Origin: Methylocystis parvus OBBP
Lineage (GTDB): Bacteria; Pseudomonadota; Alphaproteobacteria; Rhizobiales; Beijerinckiaceae
Assembly (NCBI RefSeq): GCF_027571405.1
Contig: NZ_CP092968.1
Location: forward strand, 3,370,001 to 3,434,000
DNA: 64,000 nt
Direction of reading: 5' to 3'
The translations under genes and the position numbers were made by a program. How positions within the stretch are numbered: the first letter of the stretch is position 1; each line of letters opens with the position of its first letter. The notes beneath the pieces are model-generated. The model saw only the letters and a program-made list of their open reading frames with translations, was not told the DNA's origin and ran no database searches. Of the stretch, positions 45,889-56,248 are shown piece by piece.

Positions 45889-48438
45889 GGTTTCCTCCTT
45901 ATTGCTCTGTTGGATCGGCGCGAGCGTCTCAACGGACGCCGGCGCGTCATGTGCCGGTGAGGGCGCCTCGGCGATCATTGGGGGTTGGAAGCGGCGCAGG
46001 CGCAATGCGTTGGTGAGCACGAAAGTGCTCGACAGCGCCATGGCGCCTGCGCCGAGCATGGGCGAAAGCTGCATGCCGTTGATCGGATAAAGCGCGCCCG
46101 CCGCGACCGGGATGAGCAGCGCATTATAGCCGAAGGCCCAGAAAAGGTTTTGCTTGATGTTCCGCATCGTCGCGCGCGACAGAGCGAGCGCCGCGGGCAC
46201 TTTCGCGAGGTCGCCCGACATCAGCACGACATCCGCCGCTTCGATGGCGATGTCCGTTCCCGTTCCGATGGCGACGCCCGCATCCGCGGCCGCGAGCGCG
46301 GGCGCGTCGTTCACGCCGTCGCCGACAAAGGCGATCTTGTTTTCTTCGCGCAACCGCTCCAGCGTCGCGACTTTGCCGTCGGGCATGACGCCGGCGACGA
46401 CTTCGTCGATGCCCAGCCGCCGCGCAATGGCGTTGGCCGTGCGCGCGTCGTCGCCGGTGATCATCGCGGTTTTTACGCCGATGGCGTGCAGCGCGTCGAT
46501 CGCGGGCTTGGTCGTCGGCTTCAATTCGTCGGCGACGCAAAGAACGGCGCGCGCCTTGCCGTCGACCGCGACATAAAAAGGCGTCTTGCCTTCCTCAGAG
46601 AGCGCAGCGGCGCTGGCTTCGAAGGATTTTGTGTCGAATCCGAGCGAAGCCATATAGCGCTCGGCGCCAATCGCCACTTGCCGTTGATTGACGACGCCCG
46701 CGACGCCCATGCCGGAGACGGACTGGAAATTCGACGCCGAAGCGAGGGCGATTCCCCGCTCTTTGGCTGCGGCGACGATGGCCGCGGCGACAGGATGCTC
46801 AGACTGCGCCTCGACGCTCGCGGCTAGACGGAGCAGTTCGTTTTCATTCTCTCGCGGCGCGGCGATGAGATCGGTCAGACGCGGCTTGCCGAAAGTGAGC
46901 GTGCCGGTCTTGTCGAAGGCGATGAGCGTCACATCCTGCAAGGTTTGCAGCGCCTCTCCTTTGCGGAACAGCACGCCGAGCTCCGCCGCGCGACCCGTGC
47001 CGGTCATGATCGCCGCCGGCGTGGCGAGTCCCATCGCACAGGGGCAGGCGATGATGAGGACCGCGACGGCCGAGACCAGCGCATAAGTGAGGCGCGGCTC
47101 GGGACCGATCAGCATCCATATGAGGAAGGTGAGCGCCGCGATGACGAAGACCGCCGGGACGAAGACGGCGGTCACGCGATCGACCATGGCCTGTATCGGC
47201 AGCTTCGCGCCCTGCGCCTGCTCGACCATGCGGATGATGCCGGCGAGCGTCGTGTCGGCGCCGACGCGCGTCGCGCGGAAGGAGAAGGCGCCGGCGCCGT
47301 TGATCGTGGCGCCGGTGACGGCTGCGCCGACAGTTTTGGAGACAGGCGCAGGCTCGCCCGTCACCATGGATTCGTCGACATAGGAAGAGCCCGCGGTCAC
47401 GACGCCGTCCGTCGGGACGCGTTCGCCCGGCCGCACCAGCACGGCGTCGCCGACGACAACGTCGTCAATGTCGACATCGACCGTTTCGCCGTTGCGCTCG
47501 ACGCGCGCCGTCTTCGGCTGCAATTTCGCCAGCGCGCGGATCGCTTCGGAGGTGCGTCCTTTGGCGCGCGCCTCCAGAAAACGGCCGAAGAGAATGAGCG
47601 TGACGATGACGACGGCGGCTTCGAAATAGACATTCACCGCGCCTTCGGGGAGAAGATGCGGCAGGAAGGTCGCGACGCAGGAATAAAGGTAAGCGGACAG
47701 CGTGCCGACCGCGACGAGCGCATTCATATCGGGCTGGCCGCGCAAGAGCGCCGGAACGCCCTTGAGAAAAAATATGAGGCCGGGTCCGAAGAGAACGAGC
47801 GTCGCGAAGAAGAAGGAGAATTGGCGGATCATCTCCTCGCCGATCCTCGCCATCGTCCAGTGATGGAAAGCGGGGATGAGATGGCCGCCCATCTCGAAAA
47901 TGAAAACGGGCGCGGTGAAGATCGAGGCGAGGATGAGATTGAAGCGCAGCGTCTTCATCTCCGCTTCGCGCCGCTCGCGCTCGCGATCCGTGGCGCCGGC
48001 GTCCGACTCTATGCGGCGCGGCTCGTAACCTGCGGCGGAGATGGCGCGGCGCAGGCGATCGGCGAGGCCCGGGCCGGACAGGGCGCGCACGCTGGCGCGT
48101 TCGGTGGCGAGATTGACGCTCGCCTCAATGACGCCCGGCACGCCTTTCAGGGCTTTCTCGACATGAGCGACGCAGGAGGCGCAGGTCATGCCGCCGACGC
48201 CGAGTTCGATCGTCTCCACCACGGGCTCGTAGCCGGCGTCGGAAACCGATTTGACAAGCGCGGCCGGATCGGCGCCCGGCGCAAGCGATATGTCGGCGCG
48301 CTCCGTCGCGAGATTGACGCTCGCCTTCTCGACGCCGGGAGTCGCGGCCAGCGCCTTTTCGACATGGGAGACGCAGGAAGCGCAGGTCATGCCGCGCACA
48401 TTGAAGTCGAGCTGCGCTGTCTCGGCGCTCATATCCAC
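45685..48438 (-). CDS. copA: Copper-exporting P1B-type ATPase with C-terminal CopZ-like domain
   Basis: A 917-residue copper ATPase. Two N-terminal heavy-metal domains (each GMTCASCV) precede eight membrane helices, with CPC in [10 protein letters not shown], phosphorylation [11 protein letters not shown]-locus SEHPVAAAI and hinge [10 protein letters not shown]. It pumps Cu(I) out of the cytoplasm. After the normal CopA end (LRLRRFQPP) there is a linker of about 30 residues and then a third heavy-metal domain ([10 protein letters not shown]). The junction preserves AGGAGG and an ATG, so the last 67 residues may also be made as a free chaperone. Two cysteine-bearing N-domains plus a C-terminal one is an uncommon layout. 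Confidence 0.95.
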   Translation of the reverse strand: MDMSAETAQLDFNVRGMTCASCVSHVEKALAATPGVEKASVNLATERADISLAPGADPAALVKSVSDAGYEPVVETIELGVGGMTCASCVAHVEKALKGVPGVIEASVNLATERASVRALSGPGLADRLRRAISAAGYEPRRIESDAGATDRERERREAEMKTLRFNLILASIFTAPVFIFEMGGHLIPAFHHWTMARIGEEMIRQFSFFFATLVLFGPGLIFFLKGVPALLRGQPDMNALVAVGTLSAYLYSCVATFLPHLLPEGAVNVYFEAAVVIVTLILFGRFLEARAKGRTSEAIRALAKLQPKTARVERNGETVDVDIDDVVVGDAVLVRPGERVPTDGVVTAGSSYVDESMVTGEPAPVSKTVGAAVTGATINGAGAFSFRATRVGADTTLAGIIRMVEQAQGAKLPIQAMVDRVTAVFVPAVFVIAALTFLIWMLIGPEPRLTYALVSAVAVLIIACPCAMGLATPAAIMTGTGRAAELGVLFRKGEALQTLQDVTLIAFDKTGTLTFGKPRLTDLIAAPRENENELLRLAASVEAQSEHPVAAAIVAAAKERGIALASASNFQSVSGMGVAGVVNQRQVAIGAERYMASLGFDTKSFEASAAALSEEGKTPFYVAVDGKARAVLCVADELKPTTKPAIDALHAIGVKTAMITGDDARTANAIARRLGIDEVVAGVMPDGKVATLERLREENKIAFVGDGVNDAPALAAADAGVAIGTGTDIAIEAADVVLMSGDLAKVPAALALSRATMRNIKQNLFWAFGYNALLIPVAAGALYPINGMQLSPMLGAGAMALSSTFVLTNALRLRRFQPPMIAEAPSPAHDAPASVETLAPIQQSNKEETMTTFNVKDMTCNMCVKHVTKAVQAVEPNADVKVDLATGKVEVSPTPKDPAALAQAITEAGYPAQVAA

Positions 48439-48459
48439 CCCCAGATTGTGGGAGAAAGT

Positions 48460-48945
48460 CTAAAGCCAACGGCGCGTGCGCGCCATATAGGAGCGGTAGA
48501 CGTCTCCGAATTTCGCGAGCAAATGCCGCTCCTCCGGCTCGATGGCGAGCTTCTGCAGGCCGAGGGCGACGAGCGGCGTCAGCAAAAGCGTGAAGGGCGA
48601 AGCGATCAGCAGGCCAAGGCCGAACACGACCGCGACGTGAGAGACATAGATGGGATTGCGCGACCAGCGGAAAGGGCCGTCCGTCGCGAGATGCGAGGCC
48701 GCGCGATGCGGCAGGATGGTCGTCGCGTGGCGTCTGAAGGTGAGCGCGCACCAGATGTCATTCGCGAGCGCCAACGCGACGATGAGCGCGCCCAGAGCCG
48801 TTGCGCCGGGGAAAGAGACGAGCGGGGAAAAAGCGCCGCCGCTCGCATGATCGAACGCCAACCCGGCGCCGATCGCCAGCGCGATGAGAATGGGCGGCCA
48901 GGGCAAACGGGCGGGCGGGCCGATTTCTTCTGAGGGAAGGGACAT
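48460..48945 (-). CDS. Small membrane methyltransferase (ICMT/PEMT-like)
   Basis: 161 residues from ATG 48945 with about four helices. The C-terminal motif FRWSRNPIYVSHVAV and EPEERHLLAKFGDVYRSYMARTRRWL (in part: EPEERHLLAKFGDVYRSY) are the SAM-binding signature of the isoprenylcysteine carboxyl methyltransferase/phospholipid methyltransferase superfamily. The substrate is unknown. It precedes copA on the same strand by 21 bp, so they may be cotranscribed. The frame extends upstream to 49143, but that part lacks a plausible start. Confidence 0.85.
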   Translation of the reverse strand: MSLPSEEIGPPARLPWPPILIALAIGAGLAFDHASGGAFSPLVSFPGATALGALIVALALANDIWCALTFRRHATTILPHRAASHLATDGPFRWSRNPIYVSHVAVVFGLGLLIASPFTLLLTPLVALGLQKLAIEPEERHLLAKFGDVYRSYMARTRRWL

Positions 48946-49082
48946 GAGCAAGGCTCCAGACGCTCTTAAGATTGCGGCGCGGCCCTCGTTTTTCAACCCT
49001 GCGGCATGGTCTCCGCCTGGCTTGACCCCCGGATGGGCCGCCTTTACCAAACACGCAAATTGGGGTGACCGCGTGAGCGCGC

Positions 49083-50213
49083 ATGCTTGAAAGATATCGA
49101 GCCGACCTCGCCGGCCTCGCCGGCCGGGACCGCCTGCGCGCATTGGCGCCCCGCGCGGGACTCGATTTCGCGTCGAACGATTATCTGGCCTTGGCGGAGT
49201 CCCGCGCGCTTGCGGAAGCCGCCGCGGCGGCGCTGGCGCGCAGCGTTCCGGTCGGGGCCGGCGGCTCGCGGCTTTTGCGCGGCAATCATCCCGAGCACGA
49301 GGCGCTGGAGGAAGAGGCGGCGCGCTTCTTTCATGCGGAAAGCGCGCTCTTCTTCGGGGCCGGATTCTCCGCCAATGAAGCGCTGCTCTCGACGCTGCCG
49401 CAGCGGGACGATTGCATTTTTTATGACGCGCTCATTCACGCCAGCGCGCATGACGGCATGGGCCTGTCGCGCGCGTCGCGCGCGCCTTTCCTTCATAATG
49501 ACGTGAACGCGCTCGAAGCGGCCATCCTTGACTGGCGCCGGAAGGGTGGAACGGGGCGCGCCTGGATCGCCGTCGAAAGCCTTTACAGCATGGATGGCGA
49601 CCTGGCGCCGCTCGACGCGCTGATGTCCCTTTCGGAGCGTCATCAGGCATTCGTGCTGGTCGACGAGGCGCATGCGACCGGTGTTTTTGGCGAAGGCGGA
49701 CGCGGGCTCGCCGCGCGCTTCGAGGGGCGCGAAAACGTCATTACGGTTCACACCTGCGGCAAGGCGCTCGGCGTGTCCGGCGCGCTTATCTGCCTCGCCG
49801 CGCCGCTGCGCGACTTCCTCGTCAATCGCTGCCGTAACTTCATCTTTGCGACGGCGCCTTCGCCGCTCGTCGCCGCCTGCGTGCGCGCGTCGCTGAAGAT
49901 TGTCGAAAAAGCGGAGGATCGCCGCGCCGCCTTGCGCGCGCGCGTGGCGCTTGCCGGAAGAGATCTGCAAAAGCTCTGCAACGTCGCGCCTTCCGGTTCA
50001 CAAGTGCAGCCGGTCATTGTCGGCGCCGACGCCCGCGCCATGACGCTCGCCGCGCGGATGCGCGCGCGCGGCTATGACATTCGCGCCATCCGCCCGCCGA
50101 CCGTGCCGGAGGGGACGGCGCGGCTGCGTCTTTCGCTCACTTTGCATGCGAGTGAGGCGCAGATATCGCAAATGGTCGCCGAACTGGCCGAAGAGTTGAA
50201 GGCGCAAGAATGA
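49083..50213 (+). CDS. bioF: 8-Amino-7-oxononanoate synthase
   Basis: A 376-residue PLP enzyme of the alpha-oxoamine synthase family. It condenses pimeloyl-ACP/CoA with L-alanine in biotin synthesis. Marks include [41 protein letters not shown] and the PLP lysine, about residue 227 ([11 protein letters not shown]). First gene of bioF-bioD-bioA; the stop overlaps bioD by 4 bp. bioB is not in the window. Confidence 0.95.
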   Translation: MLERYRADLAGLAGRDRLRALAPRAGLDFASNDYLALAESRALAEAAAAALARSVPVGAGGSRLLRGNHPEHEALEEEAARFFHAESALFFGAGFSANEALLSTLPQRDDCIFYDALIHASAHDGMGLSRASRAPFLHNDVNALEAAILDWRRKGGTGRAWIAVESLYSMDGDLAPLDALMSLSERHQAFVLVDEAHATGVFGEGGRGLAARFEGRENVITVHTCGKALGVSGALICLAAPLRDFLVNRCRNFIFATAPSPLVAACVRASLKIVEKAEDRRAALRARVALAGRDLQKLCNVAPSGSQVQPVIVGADARAMTLAARMRARGYDIRAIRPPTVPEGTARLRLSLTLHASEAQISQMVAELAEELKAQE

Positions 50214-50836
50214 CGCGCCGATTCGTGATCGTCGGAACCGATACGGGCGTCGGAAAGACGGTCTTCTCCGCCGCGCTCGTCGGCGCGCTCGGCGCCTGTT
50301 ACTGGAAACCGGTGCAATCGGGGCTCGAGGAAGAAACCGACTCGCAATGCGTCGCGCGGCTATCGGGGGCCGCGCCGGCGCGCATTCTCCCCGAACTGTG
50401 GCGATTGCGCTTGCCGGCGTCGCCGCATATCGCCGCGCGCGCAGATGGCGTCGAGATCGATCCGGCGCGACTCATTCCCCCCGACGTCGATGATCCGCTC
50501 GTGATCGAGACGGCGGGCGGCGTCATGGTCCCGTTGACGGACAATGTGTTGACGATCGACGTGCTGGCGCGCTGGCGGCTCCCCGTCATTCTCGTCGCCC
50601 GGACGGCGCTCGGCGCGATCAATCACAGCCTGCTGACGATCGAGGCGCTGCGCCGCCGCGACGTTCCGATCCATGGCGTCGCCTTTGTGGGCGATGAAGA
50701 GAAGGCGTCGCAGGAAACCATCGCCGCGATCGGCGAGGTCAAGGCGCTGGGGCGTTTGCCGCGTCTCGGTCTCCTGACGCCGAACGCAGTGCGGGCCGCC
50801 TTCGCCGCCGCCTTTTCACTTGCGGATTTCACATGA
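50210..50836 (+). CDS. bioD: Dethiobiotin synthetase
   Basis: A 208-residue P-loop carboxylase: [16 protein letters not shown] at the N-terminus, KPVQSG, and [10 protein letters not shown]. It closes the ureido ring using CO2 and ATP. Coupled to bioF and bioA by 4-bp overlaps on both sides. Confidence 0.95.
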   Translation: MTRRFVIVGTDTGVGKTVFSAALVGALGACYWKPVQSGLEEETDSQCVARLSGAAPARILPELWRLRLPASPHIAARADGVEIDPARLIPPDVDDPLVIETAGGVMVPLTDNVLTIDVLARWRLPVILVARTALGAINHSLLTIEALRRRDVPIHGVAFVGDEEKASQETIAAIGEVKALGRLPRLGLLTPNAVRAAFAAAFSLADFT

Positions 50837-52098
50837 GCGTCGTCGCCAACTCGCCCGTCTGGCGTCCCTTCACCCAGCATGCGCTGCAGCCCGGCGCCTT
50901 CAAGATCGCCCATGCCGAAGGCGCGTGGCTCACGGCGGATGACGGAACGCGCTTTCTCGACGCCATCTCTTCCTGGTGGGTGATCACCCATGGCCATCGC
51001 CGTCCCGAGATCATGAAGGCGATCCGCCGACAGACGGAGACGCTCGACCAGATCATTTTCGCCGGCTTTACTCACGAGCCGGCCGAGGCGCTCGCGCGCC
51101 GCCTTGTCGAGGTCGCGCAGCCGGGGCTCGATTACGTCTTCTATTCCGACAGCGGTTCGACCTCCGTCGAGGTCGCGATCAAAATGGCGCTTGGTTACTG
51201 GCGCAATCGCGGCGAGGCGCGGATGCGCGTCGTCGCATTGGAGCACAGCTATCATGGCGACACGGTCGGCACGATGTCCGCCGGCGCGCGCTCCGTCTTT
51301 AACGCGCCCTATGAGCCGCTGCTCTTCGACGTGGCGCGCGTTCCTTTCCCTGAAAAAGGAAGGGAGCAGGAAACGCTCGACGCGCTCGAGCGCTTCTGCC
51401 GCGACGGCGCGGCGGCCTTCATTGTCGAGCCGCTGGTTTTGGGCGCGGGCGGCATGCTGATCTATGGCGCGCAAACGCTCGCGGAGATGAAGCGCGTCTG
51501 CGAGAAATTCGGCGTGCTGTTCATCGCGGATGAAGTGATGACCGGTTTCGGCCGCACCGGAACGCTCTTCGCCTGCGAGCAGGCGGGATTCACGCCGGAC
51601 ATCGCCTGTTATTCGAAAGGGCTGACGGGCGGGTCCGTGCCGCTGGCCGTCACCATGTGCAAGCGGGAAATCTTCGAGGCGCATTATGCGCCCGATCGCG
51701 CGCGCGCCTTTTTCCATTCGAGCTCCTATACGGCGAATCCTATCGGATGCGCCGCCGCGCTCGCCAATCTCGATGTGTGGGAAAAGACCGATGCGACAGA
51801 GCGCGTCGCCAATCTCTGCGCGCTGCAGGCGAAGCGCGCCGCGCGCTTCGAGAATGACGCGCGTTTTTCCAATGTCCGCAGCCTCGGCGCGATCGTCGCG
51901 ATGGATTTGCGCCTCGGGCAAAGCGGTTATCTCGCGACGATCAGCCTCGATCTGATGCGCTTCTTCAATGCGCGCGGATTGCTGCTGCGGCCGCTCGGGC
52001 AGACCATTTACGTGTTGCCGCCTTATTGCGTCACGGGCGAGGAGCTCGATCTCGCCTATGACGCGATAGAGGCCGCGGCGCGTCAGTTCGGGGCGTGA
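50833..52098 (+). CDS. bioA: Adenosylmethionine-8-amino-7-oxononanoate aminotransferase
   Basis: A 421-residue class III aminotransferase. [13 protein letters not shown], the cofactor aspartate motif [14 protein letters not shown] and the PLP lysine Lys262 (CYSKGLTGG) are all present, and the use of SAM as donor is known for the family. It overlaps bioD by 4 bp. Its 3' end overlaps the convergent acyl-CoA ligase gene by 16 bp. Confidence 0.95.
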   Translation: MSVVANSPVWRPFTQHALQPGAFKIAHAEGAWLTADDGTRFLDAISSWWVITHGHRRPEIMKAIRRQTETLDQIIFAGFTHEPAEALARRLVEVAQPGLDYVFYSDSGSTSVEVAIKMALGYWRNRGEARMRVVALEHSYHGDTVGTMSAGARSVFNAPYEPLLFDVARVPFPEKGREQETLDALERFCRDGAAAFIVEPLVLGAGGMLIYGAQTLAEMKRVCEKFGVLFIADEVMTGFGRTGTLFACEQAGFTPDIACYSKGLTGGSVPLAVTMCKREIFEAHYAPDRARAFFHSSSYTANPIGCAAALANLDVWEKTDATERVANLCALQAKRAARFENDARFSNVRSLGAIVAMDLRLGQSGYLATISLDLMRFFNARGLLLRPLGQTIYVLPPYCVTGEELDLAYDAIEAAARQFGA

Positions 52099-53840
52099 AG
52101 GTCGAGGCTTTTGTCGCGTTCGTCGTCATTCTCGCCGCAGCGCGCGAAATATTCGTCGCGCAAAGCGCGGCGGAGGATCTTGCCGACATTGGTCTTCGGC
52201 AGGGAATCGCGGAATTCGAAGAAGCGGGGCACTTTGTAACCGGTGAGCCGCTCATGGGCGAAGGCGCGCAGCTCTTCCGCCGTCAGGCTGGGATCGCGCC
52301 GCACGATGAAGGCCATCGGCGCTTCGCCCGAATGTCTGTAGGGGACGCCGATAACGGCGACTTCTTTCACGTTGGGATGTTCCGCGAGCGCCGCCTCGAC
52401 CTCATTGGGATAGACGTTGAACCCGGAGACGAGAATCATGTCTTTCAACCGGTCGACGATGCGAAACAGACCGTCGGGCTCCATGATCGCAATATCGCCA
52501 GTCTTGAAGAAGCCGTCCGGCGTCGTGACCTTTGCGGTTTCGTCGGGCCGGCGCCAATAGCCCGGCATGACCTGCGGCCCGCGCACGCAAAGCTCCCCAC
52601 GCTCGCCCGCGGGGACGACGCCGCCATCGGCGTCGCGGATCGACACTTCCGTCGAGGGAATAGGGTAGCCAATGGCTCCGGTGAAGTCTCCAATATCCGG
52701 CCGGTTGACGGTGACGATCGGCGACGTTTCGGAAAGCCCGTAACCCTCTATGATCGGCTTGCCGGTGATCGCCGCCCATTTGCGCGCGACGCCTTCCTGC
52801 GTCGACATGCCGCCGGAAATGTTCATGGAGAGGTTGGAGAAATCCACGCTCCTGATTTCCGGATGGTCGGCGAGCGCGGCGTAAAGCGTATTGACGCCCG
52901 CAAAAATCGTGAACCGCCGCTTGCGTATCGTCGCGATAAAGCCTTTCAGATCGCGCGGATTGGCGATGAGGACGCAGCATCCGCCGGTCCTTATGGTGAG
53001 CATGCAGCACGCCGTGAGCGCGAAAATATGATAGAGCGGCAACGCCGTGATCATGACATGCGGACAGGCCGGGCCGAGATACCATTCGAGCCACGCCCAT
53101 GTCTGCGCGACGTCGATGGAAACATTGCGATGGAGCAGCACCGCGCCCTTCGCCACGCCCGTGGTGCCGCCTGTATATTGCAGGAAAGCCATATCGTCCG
53201 GCGCGATCTCGATCGGCGTAAGGGGCGTCCGCGCGCCTTCTTTCAACACCTCCGAAAAAGCGATCGACGCCGGCAGCCGGTAGGCTGGGACCATCTTCTT
53301 CACATGGCGCGAAACGAAGTTGACGACATAGCCCTTGAGCCCCATCAGGTCGCCCGGCGTCATGACGACGGCGCGCTCGACTTTCATGTTGGGCCAAGCT
53401 GTTTCAACCGTATCGGCGAAATTCTCGAAGACGAAGACGAAGCGCGCGCCAGCGTCGTTGATCTGATGCTCGAGTTCGCCATGCGTATAAAGCGGGTTGA
53501 CGTTGACGACAACGCCGCCCGCGATCAACGCGCCGAACATGGCGGCGGGATAGCCGAGCACATTGGGCGACATGATCGCGACGCGATCGCCTTTCTGCAA
53601 TCCCTGCGATTGCAGCCATGCGGCGATCGAGTCGGCCGCGCGCTCGAGTTCGCGATAGGTGAGGCGGGCTCCGAAGCTCTCCATGACCGGACGATCGGGA
53701 AAGGCCGCGACGCTCTGACGAAAGTCGTCGACGAGAGTCCTGGCGGCCGAGACGTCGATATTGGCGGGCGCGCCGTTCGGATAGGAGGCGAGCCACGGCC
53801 GAGCGGCGTATGGATCGAGCGATTGCTCAGGGCGCGTCAT
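52083..53840 (-). CDS. fadD: Long-chain fatty acid-CoA ligase
   Basis: A 585-residue ANL-superfamily adenylating enzyme. The phosphate loop is QYTGGTTGVAKGAVLLH, the A5 motif GYGLSETSP, with later FKTGDIAIMEPDG, RLKDMILVSGFNVYPNE (in part: DMILVSGFNVYPNEVE) and the catalytic lysine in LPKTNVGKILRRAL. It activates long-chain fatty acids to acyl-CoA. Single gene; the 139-bp gap upstream contains no obvious promoter. Confidence 0.93.
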   Translation of the reverse strand: MTRPEQSLDPYAARPWLASYPNGAPANIDVSAARTLVDDFRQSVAAFPDRPVMESFGARLTYRELERAADSIAAWLQSQGLQKGDRVAIMSPNVLGYPAAMFGALIAGGVVVNVNPLYTHGELEHQINDAGARFVFVFENFADTVETAWPNMKVERAVVMTPGDLMGLKGYVVNFVSRHVKKMVPAYRLPASIAFSEVLKEGARTPLTPIEIAPDDMAFLQYTGGTTGVAKGAVLLHRNVSIDVAQTWAWLEWYLGPACPHVMITALPLYHIFALTACCMLTIRTGGCCVLIANPRDLKGFIATIRKRRFTIFAGVNTLYAALADHPEIRSVDFSNLSMNISGGMSTQEGVARKWAAITGKPIIEGYGLSETSPIVTVNRPDIGDFTGAIGYPIPSTEVSIRDADGGVVPAGERGELCVRGPQVMPGYWRRPDETAKVTTPDGFFKTGDIAIMEPDGLFRIVDRLKDMILVSGFNVYPNEVEAALAEHPNVKEVAVIGVPYRHSGEAPMAFIVRRDPSLTAEELRAFAHERLTGYKVPRFFEFRDSLPKTNVGKILRRALRDEYFARCGENDDERDKSLDLHAPN

Positions 53841-53979
53841 TCAAGCCTCGTATAATTTGCGCAACGACTCCGAACGTAAGAGTCGAATCGACCTTCATAA
53901 TCAAGATAGCGCGTCTCTCACGATTTAAACGTGACCTGCGCGCGATGATTAATTTTTACGTCGCCAGGCGCGCGTGAGC

Positions 53980-54999
53980 TTATGCTGCATTGCGAGAGAC
54001 GCCGAAGCCGAGGAGCAAAGCGAGGCCAAATCCCAAAACAAGGAGCGCCGCAACAAATTCGGCGCCGCGCGCGAGGAGCGCCGCGCGGCGCGTTCCGCCG
54101 CCGCTGAAGCGCAAGGCCAGATCCTTGGCGTAGACCGCGGTCGCAGCCAGCGCGCCGGTCGTCATGGCGGTTCCCGCGGACATCGCCAGGACCGCGCCCG
54201 CGCCCGCGGCGAACATTTCCCGCGACATGGTGAAAACCAAGACCAGGATCGCGCCCGAGCAGGGGCGAAGGCCCGCAGCGACGACAGTGGCCAACGCGTC
54301 GCCCCAGCGGAAAGACGGCCCTGAAAGGGTCGCCGGATCGAGCGCATGGGCGTGGCCGCAGGTCGGGCTGTGCATATGAGCCGGATCGTCGATCCCCTCG
54401 CAGACGAAGCGGCTCTCGCCGGTCGCTCCGGCGATCCGCGCGCCCATAGGCGCGTCGTTCAGGGCCGCGAGGAGTCCGTGTCCCTTGACGAAGGCCAGCC
54501 GCGCCCCGAGCGCGGCGATGGCGAGATAGCTTGCGACTTCGATCGCCTGCGCGGCGTTCGACATCTGCCCGGCGGTGGCGTTGAAGGCGATGGCGGCGAT
54601 AGCGACGAGGGCGATGGCCACGACGCCCTGAAGGAGCGCGGCGAGGGCGGCGAGCAGCAGACCGCGTCTCAGCTGAACCTCATTCGCGACCATATAGGAA
54701 GTCAGGACCGCTTTGCCGTGGCCGGGGCCTGCCGCGTGAAAAACGCCATAGGCGAAACTCGCCCCGGCCAGCGCCAGAAAGGCGGAAGGGTCGGTCTTGA
54801 GCGCCCGCGCGGCGGCCTGCAGCTCGGCGTGGAATTTGTTCTGCCAGGAAAAGACGAGACCGGCGAAGCCCTGAGCCGCGCTGGCCGCCTCCTGGCCGCC
54901 AACTGCGAATGGATGGCGCTGGGCGAAAGCGGGCTCGGCGGCGAGAATGGCCAAGGTCGCCGCAAAAACCGCGCAAAGACCAGATGTTCGCAGCTTCAC
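53980..54999 (-). CDS. NicO-family nickel/cobalt transporter
   Basis: A 339-residue membrane protein with a signal-like N-terminus and about six helices. The NicO motif HAAGPGHGKAVL is present, and a His-rich loop (HMHSPTCGHAHALD) lies mid-protein. A second conserved segment is GLRPCSGAILVLVFTMS. NicO/RcnA relatives move Ni2+ or Co2+ across the membrane; direction cannot be inferred. It is coupled (4-bp overlap) to the DUF1007 gene. A link to cobalt needs of the cob genes 5 kb away is an inference. Confidence 0.9.
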   Translation of the reverse strand: MKLRTSGLCAVFAATLAILAAEPAFAQRHPFAVGGQEAASAAQGFAGLVFSWQNKFHAELQAAARALKTDPSAFLALAGASFAYGVFHAAGPGHGKAVLTSYMVANEVQLRRGLLLAALAALLQGVVAIALVAIAAIAFNATAGQMSNAAQAIEVASYLAIAALGARLAFVKGHGLLAALNDAPMGARIAGATGESRFVCEGIDDPAHMHSPTCGHAHALDPATLSGPSFRWGDALATVVAAGLRPCSGAILVLVFTMSREMFAAGAGAVLAMSAGTAMTTGALAATAVYAKDLALRFSGGGTRRAALLARGAEFVAALLVLGFGLALLLGFGVSRNAA

Positions 55000-55634
55000 G
55001 GACAGGCCACGATGGCGCGGGTCGCGAGTTTCATGCCGAAATTGGCGCCGGGCGACATGTTCTGGAAGAAGGCTTCGCTGAGCTTCTGATTGTCGGCGGC
55101 GACGAGCGGAGCCGGCTCCACCAGGCTCACCGAGCAGCCGGAGCGCGCGCCCGAGAGCTTTACGGGGTCTTTTTTCTCCAGCGCGAAGGAGACGAAATAG
55201 GTTGGGTCGTAAACCTGGAAGGAGAAGGGTTTGCTGGCCTGGACGGGCGTCTCCAGCGGCAGGAAGAAGTGCAGCGTCACGATCTTCTTGTCGTTCGCTT
55301 CGAGATAAATGTTTTCGGCGGGCTTGAAGCCCGCTTTGGCGTTGTTCTGCTTCGCATAGGTGAAATAGTCGAATTCGGCGAGAGATTCGGCGTTGGTCCT
55401 GGCCAGCGGAGCGAGTTCCTCACGGGTCGGCGGCTTGCCGTCTTTTCCAAGCCCCTGCACCGCGAAGGCGGAATACATTTCGTCGAATTCCCAGGCGTGG
55501 CGGACGCCCGTGACCTTGCCGTCCGGGCCGAAGACGACTTCGCTGCGCACGGCGACCCAAACATGCGGATGGGCTTGCGCGCCCGTGGAGGCGGCGATGG
55601 CGAGCGCGGCGAAAAGGAGGAGGCGGCGTTTCAT
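54996..55634 (-). CDS. DUF1007 family periplasmic protein
   Basis: A 212-residue protein from ATG 55634 with a signal peptide (LLLFAALAIAASTGAQA) followed at once by HPHVWV, the DUF1007 hallmark, where the mature His residues could bind metal. It keeps the family core FDEMYSAFAVQGL and YDPTYFVSFAL. DUF1007 genes usually pair with NicO-type transporters, as here, suggesting a periplasmic Ni/Co-binding partner. First gene of the two-gene unit. Confidence 0.9.
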   Translation of the reverse strand: MKRRLLLFAALAIAASTGAQAHPHVWVAVRSEVVFGPDGKVTGVRHAWEFDEMYSAFAVQGLGKDGKPPTREELAPLARTNAESLAEFDYFTYAKQNNAKAGFKPAENIYLEANDKKIVTLHFFLPLETPVQASKPFSFQVYDPTYFVSFALEKKDPVKLSGARSGCSVSLVEPAPLVAADNQKLSEAFFQNMSPGANFGMKLATRAIVACP

Positions 55635-56248
55635 GGCGGTTCCCAGAGCTTGCCGGATAGTGCGCAATCGCGGCGAATCCGCGGCCAAGCTACGCGCGGC
55701 GGGCGTCACAGGAAGCGAATAAGTGAGCCTGCGGCGTCGCGGATCGTGTCGCGTCCTTGAATTCGGCATCTTTATCCTCCGCCGCCGGCCTTTTCCAATA
55801 GCGCCTTTGCGCGTCGCGCCGCATCGCTAACCGGGCGCGCGCTGGGACGAATTTCTCAAACTTCGGTCTGTTTCCTCCGTTGGAGTCCCCTCATGCGACG
55901 TCTGGGAAATGCTGTCGCGGACCCGTTTTATCCTGGCGCCCGACAGGGGTCGCGGGGGAAAATCTGGGGGAACCGCGCCCGCTCCGCGAGACGCTTTCTT
56001 GAACTCGCGCGGAAAGGTGACATAAGATAGTCGCCTAAGAGTCGCATTGCTCGGTTCACCCTCGACGGGGAATCGCCAGTAGCCGCGTGGGCGCGGGTCC
56101 GGAGCGATCCGCGAGAGACGCCTTGCGGCGTCGTCTCGACATTGGCCGCGCGGCGTCGCGGCGCGCCGCACGGGCCCGAATGCGCCGGTCTTTCTCGCCG
56201 GCGCAAGCCGGTCGGCGGCGGTAAGACAATCGCAGGAGACGAATCAGC
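55635..56248. other. Intergenic region upstream of the IOR gene
   Basis: 614 bp between divergent genes. No gene is convincing. A 45-codon frame at 55893-56030 with a weak GGAG could encode MRRLGNAVADPFYPG..., but it shows little codon bias. The right half carries a possible sigma-70 promoter (55999-56028). No riboswitch or tRNA is recognised. Confidence 0.5.
55999..56028 (+). promoter_or_regulatory. Candidate sigma-70 promoter for the IOR gene
   Basis: TTGAAC (55999-56004) and TAAGAT (56023-56028) with an 18-bp spacer, about 220 bp before the ATG. Four of six matches in each box; otherwise unsupported. Confidence 0.35.

Noticed and set aside
46945..48933. Plus-strand frame of 662 codons
   Set aside because: Antisense to copA, whose P-type ATPase motifs are unmistakable.
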